Assembly: GCA_016463765.1 (NCBI GenBank)
Contig: JAEMQS010000001.1
Coordinates: 80,538-144,537, forward strand
Direction: 5' to 3'
Source: Solirubrobacteraceae bacterium
Lineage (GTDB): Bacteria > Actinomycetota > Thermoleophilia > Solirubrobacterales > Solirubrobacteraceae
DNA length: 64,000 nucleotides
The position numbers and the translations under genes are program-made. The notes under the pieces are model-generated. The model did not search any database and had not been told where the DNA came from. It saw only the letters and a program-made list of their open reading frames with translations. Positions 1 to 8,214 of the stretch are shown here, one piece after another (the stretch's first letter is position 1; every line of letters begins with the position of its first letter).

Positions 1-2
1 GA

Positions 3-956
3 GGCGTCCCGCTCCGCGACGCTCCCGAGTGGTGGACGATCGCGCTGCTGGTCCTCGCGGGCATCGCCGCACCCCTCGCCGCCGCCGTCACCCCCGTCCG
101 CCGCGCGCTCCTCGCGGGGCTGCTCGTCGGCCTCGGCGCTCTGGCCGGCGTCCTGGTCTTCGGCCAGCTCGCGTTCAACGCGGGGACCGTCGTCGAGCTG
201 CTGCCCGCCCTGACCGCCGGCCTGGTCGGCACCCTCGGCGCCCTCGGCGCGACCTACGCCACCGAGATCCGCCGCCGCGCCCAGCAGCGCCACGCCTTCG
301 AGCGCTTCGTCCCGGCCACCGTGGTCGAGGAGGTCCTCGACCGCATGGGCGGCGAGGCGCGCCTGGCGGGCATCCAGCGCGACGGCACCGTGATGTTCTG
401 CGACCTGCGTGGCTTCACGACGTTCGCCGAGTCCCTGCCCGCCGACCGCGTCTTCGAGGTCCTCAACACCTACCTCACCGAGGTCAGCGACGCGATCCTC
501 GACCACGGCGGCACGATCGTCACCTACCTCGGCGACGGGATCATGGCCGTGTTCGGCGCGCCGCTCGCGCAGGACGACCACGCCGACCGCGCGCTCGCCG
601 CCGCGCGGGAGATCCTCGACCACCGGCTGCCCCGCTTCAACGCCGCGACCGGTCAGGACTTCCGTATCGGCATCGGCCTGCACTCCGGCGCGGTGATGTC
701 CGGCAACGTCGGGTCGCAGCGGCGGATGGAGTACGCGGCGGTCGGCGACGTGACGAACACCGCGGCGCGCCTGCAGGGAGAGACGAAGGGCACGCCGCAC
801 CAGCTCCTGCTCAGCGAGAGCACGCGCGCGGCGCTGCGCGGCGGCGACCCCGCCGACCTCGTCGACGCCGGGGAGTTCGCGCTGCGCGGTCGCTCGGCGC
901 CCGTGCGGTGCTGGTCGCTTACGCCGGCATCGGCGTCGCCGGACCCTCCGCGATGA
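3..956 (+). CDS. Adenylate/guanylate cyclase, 5'-truncated by window edge (probable CHASE2 type)
   Basis: The reading frame is open from the window edge, so the N-terminus lies outside; 317 residues are visible. The first ~85 residues hold about three hydrophobic segments, followed by a class III nucleotide cyclase domain from about residue 105. Its metal-binding segment reads MFCDLRGFTTFAE and is followed by YLGDGIMAVFGAP and the dimer-interface stretch IGIGLHSG. An extracytoplasmic sensor followed by three membrane helices and a cyclase is the usual CHASE2 layout, but the CHASE2 part is not in view. It would make cAMP or cGMP from ATP or GTP at the inner face of the membrane. Its 3' end overlaps the convergent neighbour by 38 bases. 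Cyclase call is firm; substrate unknown. Confidence 0.9.
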   Translation, partial: GVPLRDAPEWWTIALLVLAGIAAPLAAAVTPVRRALLAGLLVGLGALAGVLVFGQLAFNAGTVVELLPALTAGLVGTLGALGATYATEIRRRAQQRHAFERFVPATVVEEVLDRMGGEARLAGIQRDGTVMFCDLRGFTTFAESLPADRVFEVLNTYLTEVSDAILDHGGTIVTYLGDGIMAVFGAPLAQDDHADRALAAAREILDHRLPRFNAATGQDFRIGIGLHSGAVMSGNVGSQRRMEYAAVGDVTNTAARLQGETKGTPHQLLLSESTRAALRGGDPADLVDAGEFALRGRSAPVRCWSLTPASASPDPPR

Positions 957-2172
957 CGCGGTCGGCCACAGCGCGCAGGTCGCTGTCGAGATGGCCGCAG
1001 ACGACGTCGCGCAGCAGCGCGCGCAGGTGGTCGGCGAGCTCGGCGGCGACCTTCGCCGACGATCCGTCGGAGGGCGTCAGGCCCGCCACCGCCGCGCGCT
1101 CGGCGGCGATCGCGTGGCCGGTGAGCGCCATGAGCTCCGGACGATCCTCCGGCGGCGCGCACAGCGCGGCGACCCGCTCGGCCAGGCGTCCGCTCTGCGG
1201 CCCCTCGGGCTCGAGCAGGGCGCGCAGGGCGAAGAGGTGGTCGGTGAGGCCGTCGAGCGGGTCGAGCCGGTCGCAGCCCAGCTCGTAGCGGCGCAGCGCC
1301 CACGCGATCTCGCCGTGGCGCGGCGCCCGGCGGGCAACGAGGTTGCAGAACCCGCGCAGCTCGTCCTCCTCGTCGGCGCGCAGTTCCAGCCGGCCGCGCG
1401 GCGCGTGCGCGCCGGTGCCGAGCGCCAGCGCGCCCCACGGCCCGCCGGCCGTCCGCACGTACGCGACGGGCGCCAGCGCCGGGGACTCCGAATCGAACAG
1501 GCGCAGCGCGGTCTGCAGCGTGCGCAGCCGGGCGCGGGCGGTGGTCGCGGGTGTCGGGCCGCCGGGCTCGTCGATCGTGGAGAGGACCGCGAGCACCGCG
1601 TCGCCCGGGCCGACCGCCGCGAGGGCCTCCAGCGGTGCGTCGGGGACGACCGCATCGAGGCAGAGCTCGAGACCCTGGCCCAGCGCGATCCGCTCGCTCG
1701 CGATGTCCAGTCCCAGAACCGAGACGACCGTGAGCGTCTGGCTGCGGCCCGCGAGGATCGCGTCCTCCAGGGCGGTGTACGCGGGCTCGAAGCGCGCGTC
1801 GGTCAGCTCGAACTCGGTGGTGTCGGCGAAGACGTGGCTGATGAAGACGCGCAGCGCGGCGTCGGCGCGGTCGCGCGTGCGGTCGGGCACCCGGTTCTCG
1901 CCCTGGGTGCGCAGGTAGCCGGAGACGTCGAGCTGCTCGAGCATCCGGGCCGCGAGCGGGTACGCCGGCAGGCGGCCGAGTGCCGCGATCCGGCTGCGGA
2001 CGAACTCGCCGGTCAGCGGGCGGTAGCAGTACAGCGCGGGCTCGTGGCGGCGGTGGGCGTTCTCCACCACCTCGAACGGGATGTCGGCGCCGGCGGCCGC
2101 GTCGGCGGCGAGCTGCCCGCCGGCCTGGTCGGCGAAGGCGCGCAGCGCATCGTGCAGCTGGCGGTGGCGCAT
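919..2172 (-). CDS. Conserved hypothetical protein, 417 aa
   Basis: I do not recognise the family. The protein is soluble-looking, Leu/Ala/Arg-rich and acidic, with no signal peptide or membrane segment. The middle third resembles a degenerate GAF-like or alpha/beta sensor segment (for example LTVVSVLGLDIASERIALG), and the last third is strongly helical. A start at ATG 2172 is used; other in-frame starts are possible. It is convergent with the cyclase and ends inside it. Codon use is typical of the neighbourhood, so it is likely a real gene. A link to cyclase signalling is possible only by proximity. Confidence 0.7.
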   Translation of the reverse strand: MRHRQLHDALRAFADQAGGQLAADAAAGADIPFEVVENAHRRHEPALYCYRPLTGEFVRSRIAALGRLPAYPLAARMLEQLDVSGYLRTQGENRVPDRTRDRADAALRVFISHVFADTTEFELTDARFEPAYTALEDAILAGRSQTLTVVSVLGLDIASERIALGQGLELCLDAVVPDAPLEALAAVGPGDAVLAVLSTIDEPGGPTPATTARARLRTLQTALRLFDSESPALAPVAYVRTAGGPWGALALGTGAHAPRGRLELRADEEDELRGFCNLVARRAPRHGEIAWALRRYELGCDRLDPLDGLTDHLFALRALLEPEGPQSGRLAERVAALCAPPEDRPELMALTGHAIAAERAAVAGLTPSDGSSAKVAAELADHLRALLRDVVCGHLDSDLRAVADRVIAEGPATPMPA

Positions 2173-2212
2173 GGAGCGGCGTTCGCCGCCCGCGCGGGAA
2201 CTCCTGCCGCGG

Positions 2213-3244
2213 TCAGGCCGCCAGGTCGCAGGTGTCCGGCTCGCCGGTGAAGCCCTCGGCGAGCGCGCCGGTGTTGAAGCGCAGCATGTCGAGGTACGAC
2301 GCGCCGGTCGTCCCCTTCTCGCCCAGCGAGTCGCTCCACAGCGGCGGACCGACCTGCGCGCCCGCGCGATCGGCGATCGCCTGCTCCAAGCGCTGGTTGA
2401 CGGTGTTCTCGGCGAAGATCGTCTTGACCTTCTCGTCCTCGATCGTGCGGACGAGGTCGGTCACCTCGCCGGCTGACGCCTGGGACTGCGTCGACAGACC
2501 GGGGATGACGGTGCCGACGACCTCGATGTCGTAGGCGTCGGCGTAGTAGCCGAAGGCGTCGTGGTTCGTGACGAGCTTGCGATCGTTCTCCGGGATGTCG
2601 CGCATGCACGCGGTGATGGATTCGTCGAGCGCCTTGAGTTCTGCGGTGTAGGCCTTCGCGTTGGCGTCGTAGGTCTCGGCACCGTCAGGGTCGGCCTGGA
2701 CCAGGGCGGCGCGGATCGCCTCGACGGCAAGGACGGCGTTCGCCGGGTCCTGCCACCAGTGGGCGTCGATGCCCTCCTCGGCGTGCTCGCCCTCCTCTTC
2801 GGCGTGCTCCTCGTCCTCGGCGTGCTCGCCCTTCTCCTCGGCGTGCTCCTCGTCCTCGGCGTGGTCATGACCGCCCTCGCGCGTCTTGACGCTGTCGATC
2901 AGGTCGACCTGCTCGGCGTCCCCGCCGGCGTTCTTGACGACGTCGTCGAGCCACGCGTCCAGGTCTCCGCCCGAGCGCACGACCAACCCGGCCTCCGCGA
3001 TGGACTTTGCGTCGCTCGGCCGCGGCTCGTAGTCGTGCGGGTCGGCGTTGACCGGCAGCATCGTCACGACCTCAGCTCGATCACCGGCGACGTTGCGCGC
3101 CAGGTCGCCGGCAATGGTCGTGGTCGCCACGATCTTCGGGCCGTCGCCGGTCGCGGTCGCGGTGCCGCTGTCGTCGTCCCCGCACGCGGTCAGGACGAGC
3201 GGGACGGTGGCGGCAACGGCAAGCAGCAGGCGGCGGGAGAACAT
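2213..3244 (-). CDS. znuA: Zinc/manganese ABC transporter substrate-binding lipoprotein (ZnuA/TroA family)
   Basis: A lipoprotein signal peptide ends at Cys21 (LTAC). The fold signature of cluster A-I metal-binding proteins is clear: a first ligand in DPHDYEPRPSD, a second in DAHWWQDPANA, a third in TNHDAFGYYADAYDIEVVGT, and an acidic ligand near IFAEN. Between the first and second ligands is a long His/Asp/Glu-rich loop (about residues 125-160) built of HAEDEEHAE-type repeats, as in zinc-specific members, where it is thought to help capture metal. The protein would bind Zn2+ outside the membrane and hand it to an ABC permease; no permease or ATPase gene lies beside it. A putative zinc operator (GAGAATGATTC) sits just upstream of the start codon. 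Confidence 0.92.
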   Translation of the reverse strand: MFSRRLLLAVAATVPLVLTACGDDDSGTATATGDGPKIVATTTIAGDLARNVAGDRAEVVTMLPVNADPHDYEPRPSDAKSIAEAGLVVRSGGDLDAWLDDVVKNAGGDAEQVDLIDSVKTREGGHDHAEDEEHAEEKGEHAEDEEHAEEEGEHAEEGIDAHWWQDPANAVLAVEAIRAALVQADPDGAETYDANAKAYTAELKALDESITACMRDIPENDRKLVTNHDAFGYYADAYDIEVVGTVIPGLSTQSQASAGEVTDLVRTIEDEKVKTIFAENTVNQRLEQAIADRAGAQVGPPLWSDSLGEKGTTGASYLDMLRFNTGALAEGFTGEPDTCDLAA

Positions 3245-3260
3245 GCCCGCCAGGCTAACA

Positions 3261-3271
3261 GAGAATGATTC
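3261..3271. promoter_or_regulatory. Putative zinc-responsive operator upstream of znuA
   Basis: The 11-mer GAGAATGATTC lies 16 bases before the znuA start codon and contains the palindrome GAATGATTC. The same pattern, GAGAAYGAYTC, recurs at 3495-3505 before the zinc-independent ribosomal genes. Two matching sites before two classic Zur-type targets suggest a common operator. No DNA-binding data; inference from repetition and context. Confidence 0.5.
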
Positions 3272-3289
3272 GCGTTCCCGGGAGGGCGA

Positions 3290-3469
3290 TCAGACGGCGG
3301 TCGGCCCGATCATGCTGCCGGCCAGGACGCCGCAGACGATCAGCCCGATCGTCATGGCTCGCCGCCGCTCGGGCGTGAGCCACGCCGGAGACCTGGCCAC
3401 GAGCCAGGCCCGCATGCCGGTCGCCGAAGCGCCCGCGGCCATCGCGCCCGCCATGCATTGCACGCACAT
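3290..3469 (-). CDS. Small CxxC membrane protein, 59 aa
   Basis: A short gene starting at ATG 3469 and reading MCVQCMAGAMAAGASATG, then a basic segment, then one hydrophobic helix (TIGLIVCGVLAGSMIG). The N-terminal CVQC pair could bind metal or form a disulfide. Start and composition match small actinobacterial proteins I recall beside zinc-regulated genes, but no function is known to me. It is divergent from the COG0523/ribosomal operon and shares its 66-base promoter region with the perfect palindrome at 3492-3508, so co-regulation by zinc is likely. Ends 45 bases before the znuA start codon. Confidence 0.65.
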   Translation of the reverse strand: MCVQCMAGAMAAGASATGMRAWLVARSPAWLTPERRRAMTIGLIVCGVLAGSMIGPTAV

Positions 3470-3491
3470 GGTCGCATCGTACCGTGCTATA

Positions 3492-3508
3492 GATGAGAAC
3501 GACTCATC
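3492..3508. promoter_or_regulatory. Perfect 17-bp palindrome, putative zinc operator of the divergent promoter
   Basis: GATGAG-AACGA-CTCATC is a perfect inverted repeat with a 5-base spacer, directly after a -10-like TATAGAT (3488-3494). It includes GAGAACGACTC, the counterpart of the site before znuA. It separates the 59-aa membrane protein from the COG0523 and ribosomal genes, both typical targets of Zur repressors. Confidence 0.6.
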
Positions 3509-3530
3509 GACCACGTCGAGGAGCAGCTCG

Positions 3531-4561
<1,031 letters not shown>

Positions 4562-4563
4562 CC

Positions 4564-4857
4564 ATGGCCCGGCCCAAGCCCCGCCGTCCCCGTGCGCCGC
4601 GCCCGGGCGAGCCGCGCAAGATGCGCCGCTGGACGGACGAGGACCTCGCCCGGATCACCTACCGCGACCCCGCGTTCCTCGCCCGGTTCCTCTCCGCCAA
4701 GGGCAAGATCCGCTCGCGGCGCCAGACCGGTCTGCCCCGCGTGTGGCAAGCGCGGATGGCCCGTGAGGTCAAGCACGCGCGCGAGCTGGCGCTGCTGCCG
4801 TTCGTCGTCGACGCCCCCGAGAAGCCGCGGCGCGGGCGGCGAGAGGAGCGCGACTGA
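4564..4857 (+). CDS. rpsR: 30S ribosomal protein bS18, Cys-free paralogue
   Basis: A 97-aa basic protein with the bS18 core ([46 protein letters not shown]). It contains no cysteine, which marks the zinc-independent form that replaces the zinc-binding copy when zinc is scarce. The start at ATG 4564 follows the COG0523 stop by two bases. The stop codon overlaps the bL28 start (TGATG). The grouping with bL28 and bL33 and the upstream palindrome supports control by a Zur-type repressor. Confidence 0.93.
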   Translation: MARPKPRRPRAPRPGEPRKMRRWTDEDLARITYRDPAFLARFLSAKGKIRSRRQTGLPRVWQARMAREVKHARELALLPFVVDAPEKPRRGRREERD

Positions 4858-5093
4858 TGCCCAACCACTGCCAGGTCACCGGCCGCGTGCCGCGCTCGGG
4901 CAACAACGTCCCGCATTCCCAGCAGAGGACGAAGCGCTGGTTCAAGCCGAACATCCAGAACAAGCGCTACTGGCTGCCCAGCGAGAACCGCTTCGTCCGC
5001 CTGACGGTCAGCACCAAGGGCATGAAGGTCATCGACGCGCGCGGGATCGAAACGGTCGTCCGTGAGATGCGTGCGCGCGGAGAGAAGGTCTGA
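4857..5093 (+). CDS. rpmB: 50S ribosomal protein bL28, zinc-independent form
   Basis: 78 residues, typical bL28 length. It shows the family start PNHCQVTGR and the core [16 protein letters not shown] and [16 protein letters not shown]. Only one cysteine is present (Cys5), so the zinc-binding CxxC pairs of the housekeeping version are absent. Translationally coupled to bS18 (1-base overlap) and followed after two bases by bL33. Confidence 0.94.
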   Translation: MPNHCQVTGRVPRSGNNVPHSQQRTKRWFKPNIQNKRYWLPSENRFVRLTVSTKGMKVIDARGIETVVREMRARGEKV

Positions 5094-5095
5094 CC

Positions 5096-5260
5096 GTGGC
5101 GAAGAACGACAACCGCCCCATCATCCGGCTCGTCTCCACGGAGGGGACCGGATACACGTACTGGACGCGCAAGAGCAAGCGCAACACGCCCGAGCGCCTC
5201 GAGCTGAGGAAGTTCGACCCCGTGGTCCGCCGCCATGTCGTGTTCCGCGAGCAGCGGTGA
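5096..5260 (+). CDS. rpmG: 50S ribosomal protein bL33, zinc-independent form
   Basis: 54 residues starting at GTG 5096, too short for a standard ORF list. The sequence shows the bL33 core [21 protein letters not shown], continuing [12 protein letters not shown] and ending with HVVFRE. There is no cysteine, so the two zinc CxxC motifs are lost. It is the last gene of the zinc-starvation operon. The fourth usual member, uS14, is not present here. Confidence 0.93.
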   Translation: MAKNDNRPIIRLVSTEGTGYTYWTRKSKRNTPERLELRKFDPVVRRHVVFREQR

Positions 5261-5330
5261 ACGTCAGATGACGGCAACCGCCCCGTGGTCGTCGCGACGT
5301 CCCCGCCGTTGAGCGTCGTTCGCGCTGCCG

Positions 5331-5336
5331 TACGCT
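5331..5336 (+). promoter_or_regulatory. -10 element TACGCT, leaderless promoter
   Basis: TACGCT ends 8 bases before the GTG at 5345, and no Shine-Dalgarno sequence is seen. This spacing puts the transcription start at or next to the start codon. Confidence 0.5.
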
Positions 5337-5344
5337 GAGCGACC

Positions 5345-6265
5345 GTGACGCCCGGCCGCCCTCTCTGGAACCCGCCGTGCACCGCACGCTCGGAGGCGCT
5401 CGGGGAGAGCGCGGCCGGCACGGCGCCGCCCGAACGGCGCTGGCTCGTCATCGAGCAGCCGGGCGCATGGGGTCATGGCGCGCTGCGCGAGAGCGACCTG
5501 CCGCTCGACATTGCGGAGGAACTCGCCGCGCGCGCGGAGGCCCGCGGCATGCGCCTCCAGCTTGTCCGCCGCCGCCTCGGCCGAACCGACCCCGATGCCC
5601 GTCGCGTCGCCATGCTCGCCTGCGTCGAACCGGGCAATCGTTATCTCGAAGAGGTCGAGATCGGCGACCCGCGTGACCTGCTCGACCTCGACCTCGACGC
5701 CTTCGCCGCGGGCACCCCGACCGGCGCCGGGCGGCTGCTCGACCGTCCCCGCTGGCTCGTGTGCACCCACGGGACGAAGGACCCGTGCTGCAGCAAGCGC
5801 GGCCTGCCGGTGCTCGGCCGGCTGCGCAGCGTCGTCGGCGACCGGTCGTGGCACTCCGCGCATCTCGGCGGGGACCGGTTCGCGGCGAACGTCGCGGTGC
5901 TGCCGCTCGGTCTGGTCTTCGCCCGGGTGCCGGCGGACGCCGTCGAGGAGCTCGTCGAGGAGGTCGACGCCGGGCGGCTGCCGCTGGAGCTGCTGCGCGG
6001 CCGAGGCGGGTGGCCGAAGGCCGCGCAGGTCGCCGAGCTCGCCGTCCGGCGTGCGGAAGACCTCCGGGACGCCGACGCGGTGACGCCGGTCGACGTCACC
6101 GCCGACGACGGTGATCACGTGGTCACGCTGCGGGCGCCGAACGGCCTGGTCACGGTACGCCTGCACCACGCGCCGACCGGCACCCTGCGGCCGGTCTCCT
6201 GTCGCGCGGACGAGGAGACCGACCCGGGCGCCTGGACCGTGCTCAGCGTGTCCGGCGCAGCGTGA
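5345..6265 (+). CDS. Sucrase-ferredoxin-like (thioredoxin-fold Fe-S) protein
   Basis: 306 aa. The family signature is present: CTHGTKDPCCSKRG (Cys140, Cys148, Cys149), followed by HLGGDRFAANVAVLP. These cysteines and histidines correspond to the thioredoxin-like [2Fe-2S] ferredoxin core of the Suc_Fer-like family. The cellular role of the family is unclear; some members lie by siderophore uptake genes. A paralogue lies at 33679 in the iron uptake operon. The start is GTG 5345, preceded by a -10 element at leaderless distance, so it is probably transcribed separately from the ribosomal genes 84 bases upstream. Its 3' end overlaps the convergent secreted protein by 23 bases. Confidence 0.82.
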   Translation: MTPGRPLWNPPCTARSEALGESAAGTAPPERRWLVIEQPGAWGHGALRESDLPLDIAEELAARAEARGMRLQLVRRRLGRTDPDARRVAMLACVEPGNRYLEEVEIGDPRDLLDLDLDAFAAGTPTGAGRLLDRPRWLVCTHGTKDPCCSKRGLPVLGRLRSVVGDRSWHSAHLGGDRFAANVAVLPLGLVFARVPADAVEELVEEVDAGRLPLELLRGRGGWPKAAQVAELAVRRAEDLRDADAVTPVDVTADDGDHVVTLRAPNGLVTVRLHHAPTGTLRPVSCRADEETDPGAWTVLSVSGAA

Positions 6266-8129
6266 GCGTCCGCGTCACGCCCTTCTTGCCGGAGGGCGTC
6301 GCGACGACCTGGGCCCGCACCCGCGAGCTGCGCCGCAGCAGCGTCGTCCCGGTCCGGCTGAGCCGCACGGTGACGGTTGTGGTCCGGCCCGACGCCACGC
6401 GATAGCGCAGGGTCTGCGACAGGGTCAGCTGCCGCGCCTTCGCACGCTTGGTCAGGCGGACCTTGCCTGCCGTGCGCAGCTTCAGCTGCCCCGTGCAGGT
6501 GCCGCCGCCGGTGCAGCGGACCGTGACCCTGACCCGGTTCGAGGTGGCCCGCAGCGCCGTCGACTCGATGGCGAGCAACGGCCGGGCCGGCGGAGCGGGA
6601 CCGCCCTGGCCGCTCGGCGGCGGCGGCGAGCCGGGGAGGACGACCGGCGGCGCCGGCAGCGGTGCGGGCCCCGGATCGGGCGTGGGGCCGGGATCGACCG
6701 GCGGCGGCGTGACGACCACGCCCTCGACGGGGATCGTCGTGAACGGGTCGAGGTCGTTCGCCTCGATGGCGTACCGGCCCTGGTCGCCGCCCGCGGCCGG
6801 GGCGACGTTCCCCCGTTCGCCGTAGGCGATGCCCGGCTGCGCCACGTCGACTTCGCCGCTCGCGCAGTCCAGCGACAGGCGCGTGGCGGGGCCGGTCTCA
6901 GGCGTCAGTTCCAGCCGCGCGTAGGCGCTGCCGTACGCGGTGGCATCGGTCCCACCGCCCAGCGGTACGGCGCCCAGCGCGCCCACGGCGCCGGCTGCGA
7001 GCTGCAGTCCCGAGGTCCCGCTGGCGGTCCACGTGGTGGGCGAGAGCACCGCTGTGCCGGAGACGTCGTCGGACTCCACCGTGCCGGCGGCCGTCGTCGT
7101 GAACACGGTGACCTGGCCGCCGCTGTCGACGACGATGCGCACGTCGCCTTCGAGCGGCGCGGTCGCGATCTGCCCGGCGGGCGTGGCGCCGAGCGCGCGC
7201 AGCCCGACGCGCAGCGTGCCGGTCAGCGTCGTCTCACCAGGTTGCAGGCGCCCGGCGGCCGCGAGCGCCTGGAGGTACCCCGTCGGGATCCGGTAGCGCA
7301 CCCGCGGGCTCGTGGTCAGCGACCCGCCGGGCCGCACCGTCGCGGGATCCGCAGGGTCGGGCAGGAGCTCGAGCCGCACCGGGACCGACGACGTGCCCTG
7401 GGGCGTCAGCGGGTTGATGCAGGAGAACGCCGGCACGTCGACGGTCGCAAATGGCGGCGCGATGCGCTCGGTGAAGTTCGAGCCGTCCGCGATGAAGCCG
7501 CCCGCCGAGCAGTCGAGCCCGAGGAAGATGCCGCCCAGGTCGACGTGCAGGAACACGCTGCCGCGCACGGCCCGGTTCGCTCCGCCGGACGCGACGGGCA
7601 GCGGAGGCAGGCTGTCCGCCCGCGCCTGAGAGAACGCGATCGGTCCGCCCTTCGCGGTCCAGTCCGTGTCGGAGAGCTGGGGCGCGTTGTACGTGAACTC
7701 GGTCGCGTCATCGAAGGAGCCGGTGCTCGTGACGGTGATGGTCGTGGTCGCCACCGTCTCGACCTTCTGCCACTGCACGCCCTCGACGGTGTTCGTGCCG
7801 CGCACCGCGACCCACACGTCGGTGGGCAGCTGGTTCTCACCGGCCTGCAGGAGGCCGAAGTTGTAGCCGTACTCGGCCAGCCAGTCGGGGAGCGTGACGT
7901 CGAAGACCTGGCCCGAGAGGCGGATCGTGTCGCCGGGCTGCGCGGTCGCCGCACTCGGCGTGCCCGTCATGGTCACGTCCATATCGCGCCAGTAGCTGTC
8001 GTAGCTGTACTGGCAGGCGTTGTTCACCGTCTGGCTGCCTGCCGCCGCCGTGCCTGCGCCCGGCGCCGCGAGCAGCAGTCCGGCGGTGACCGCGAGTGCG
8101 GCGGCCCTGAAGAGGTTGCGTGATGTCAC
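6243..8129 (-). CDS. Secreted modular protein, two Cys...DC modules plus C-terminal CxG domain
   Basis: The start is GTG 8129, with GGGAG 8 bases upstream; the encoded signal peptide is VTSRNLFRAAALAVTAG...GTAAA. 628 aa. Two related modules follow: the first runs from ACQYSYDS to GLDCSAGG, the second from FSCINPLT to SLDCASGE. Each contains one N-terminal Cys, a T/DxWT.. stretch, a PIAFS-like segment and a (Y/R)GSxx motif before the closing DC. Then comes a Pro-rich linker and a ~95-aa C-terminal domain with CTGGGTC and TLTLRR. Modules of the same kind occur in the genes at 8215 and 23018. Function unknown; likely cell-surface or extracellular. Confidence 0.8.
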   Translation of the reverse strand: MTSRNLFRAAALAVTAGLLLAAPGAGTAAAGSQTVNNACQYSYDSYWRDMDVTMTGTPSAATAQPGDTIRLSGQVFDVTLPDWLAEYGYNFGLLQAGENQLPTDVWVAVRGTNTVEGVQWQKVETVATTTITVTSTGSFDDATEFTYNAPQLSDTDWTAKGGPIAFSQARADSLPPLPVASGGANRAVRGSVFLHVDLGGIFLGLDCSAGGFIADGSNFTERIAPPFATVDVPAFSCINPLTPQGTSSVPVRLELLPDPADPATVRPGGSLTTSPRVRYRIPTGYLQALAAAGRLQPGETTLTGTLRVGLRALGATPAGQIATAPLEGDVRIVVDSGGQVTVFTTTAAGTVESDDVSGTAVLSPTTWTASGTSGLQLAAGAVGALGAVPLGGGTDATAYGSAYARLELTPETGPATRLSLDCASGEVDVAQPGIAYGERGNVAPAAGGDQGRYAIEANDLDPFTTIPVEGVVVTPPPVDPGPTPDPGPAPLPAPPVVLPGSPPPPSGQGGPAPPARPLLAIESTALRATSNRVRVTVRCTGGGTCTGQLKLRTAGKVRLTKRAKARQLTLSQTLRYRVASGRTTTVTVRLSRTGTTLLRRSSRVRAQVVATPSGKKGVTRTLTLRRTR

Positions 8130-8153
8130 TGGTTGCTCCCGATCGATGAACGA

Positions 8154-8186
8154 CCCCGGGCCGCGGCGTCGTGCCGCGGCCCGGGG
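8154..8186 (-). terminator. 14-bp GC hairpin between the two secreted-protein genes
   Basis: Perfect inverted repeat: left arm 8154-8167 (CCCCGGGCCGCGGC), loop GTCGT, right arm 8173-8186. It lies 3' of the 714-aa gene and just upstream of the next start. There is no U-tract, so it may terminate or attenuate transcription. Confidence 0.55.
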
Positions 8187-8214
8187 GTCACTGCCCTTCC
8201 TTTCCTGCACCCGC

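Noticed and set aside
2760..2870. Short direct repeats in znuA that resemble a small repeat array
   Set aside because: They encode the His/Glu-rich metal-binding loop (HAEDEE units) in frame. Not CRISPR: no spacers and units of irregular length.
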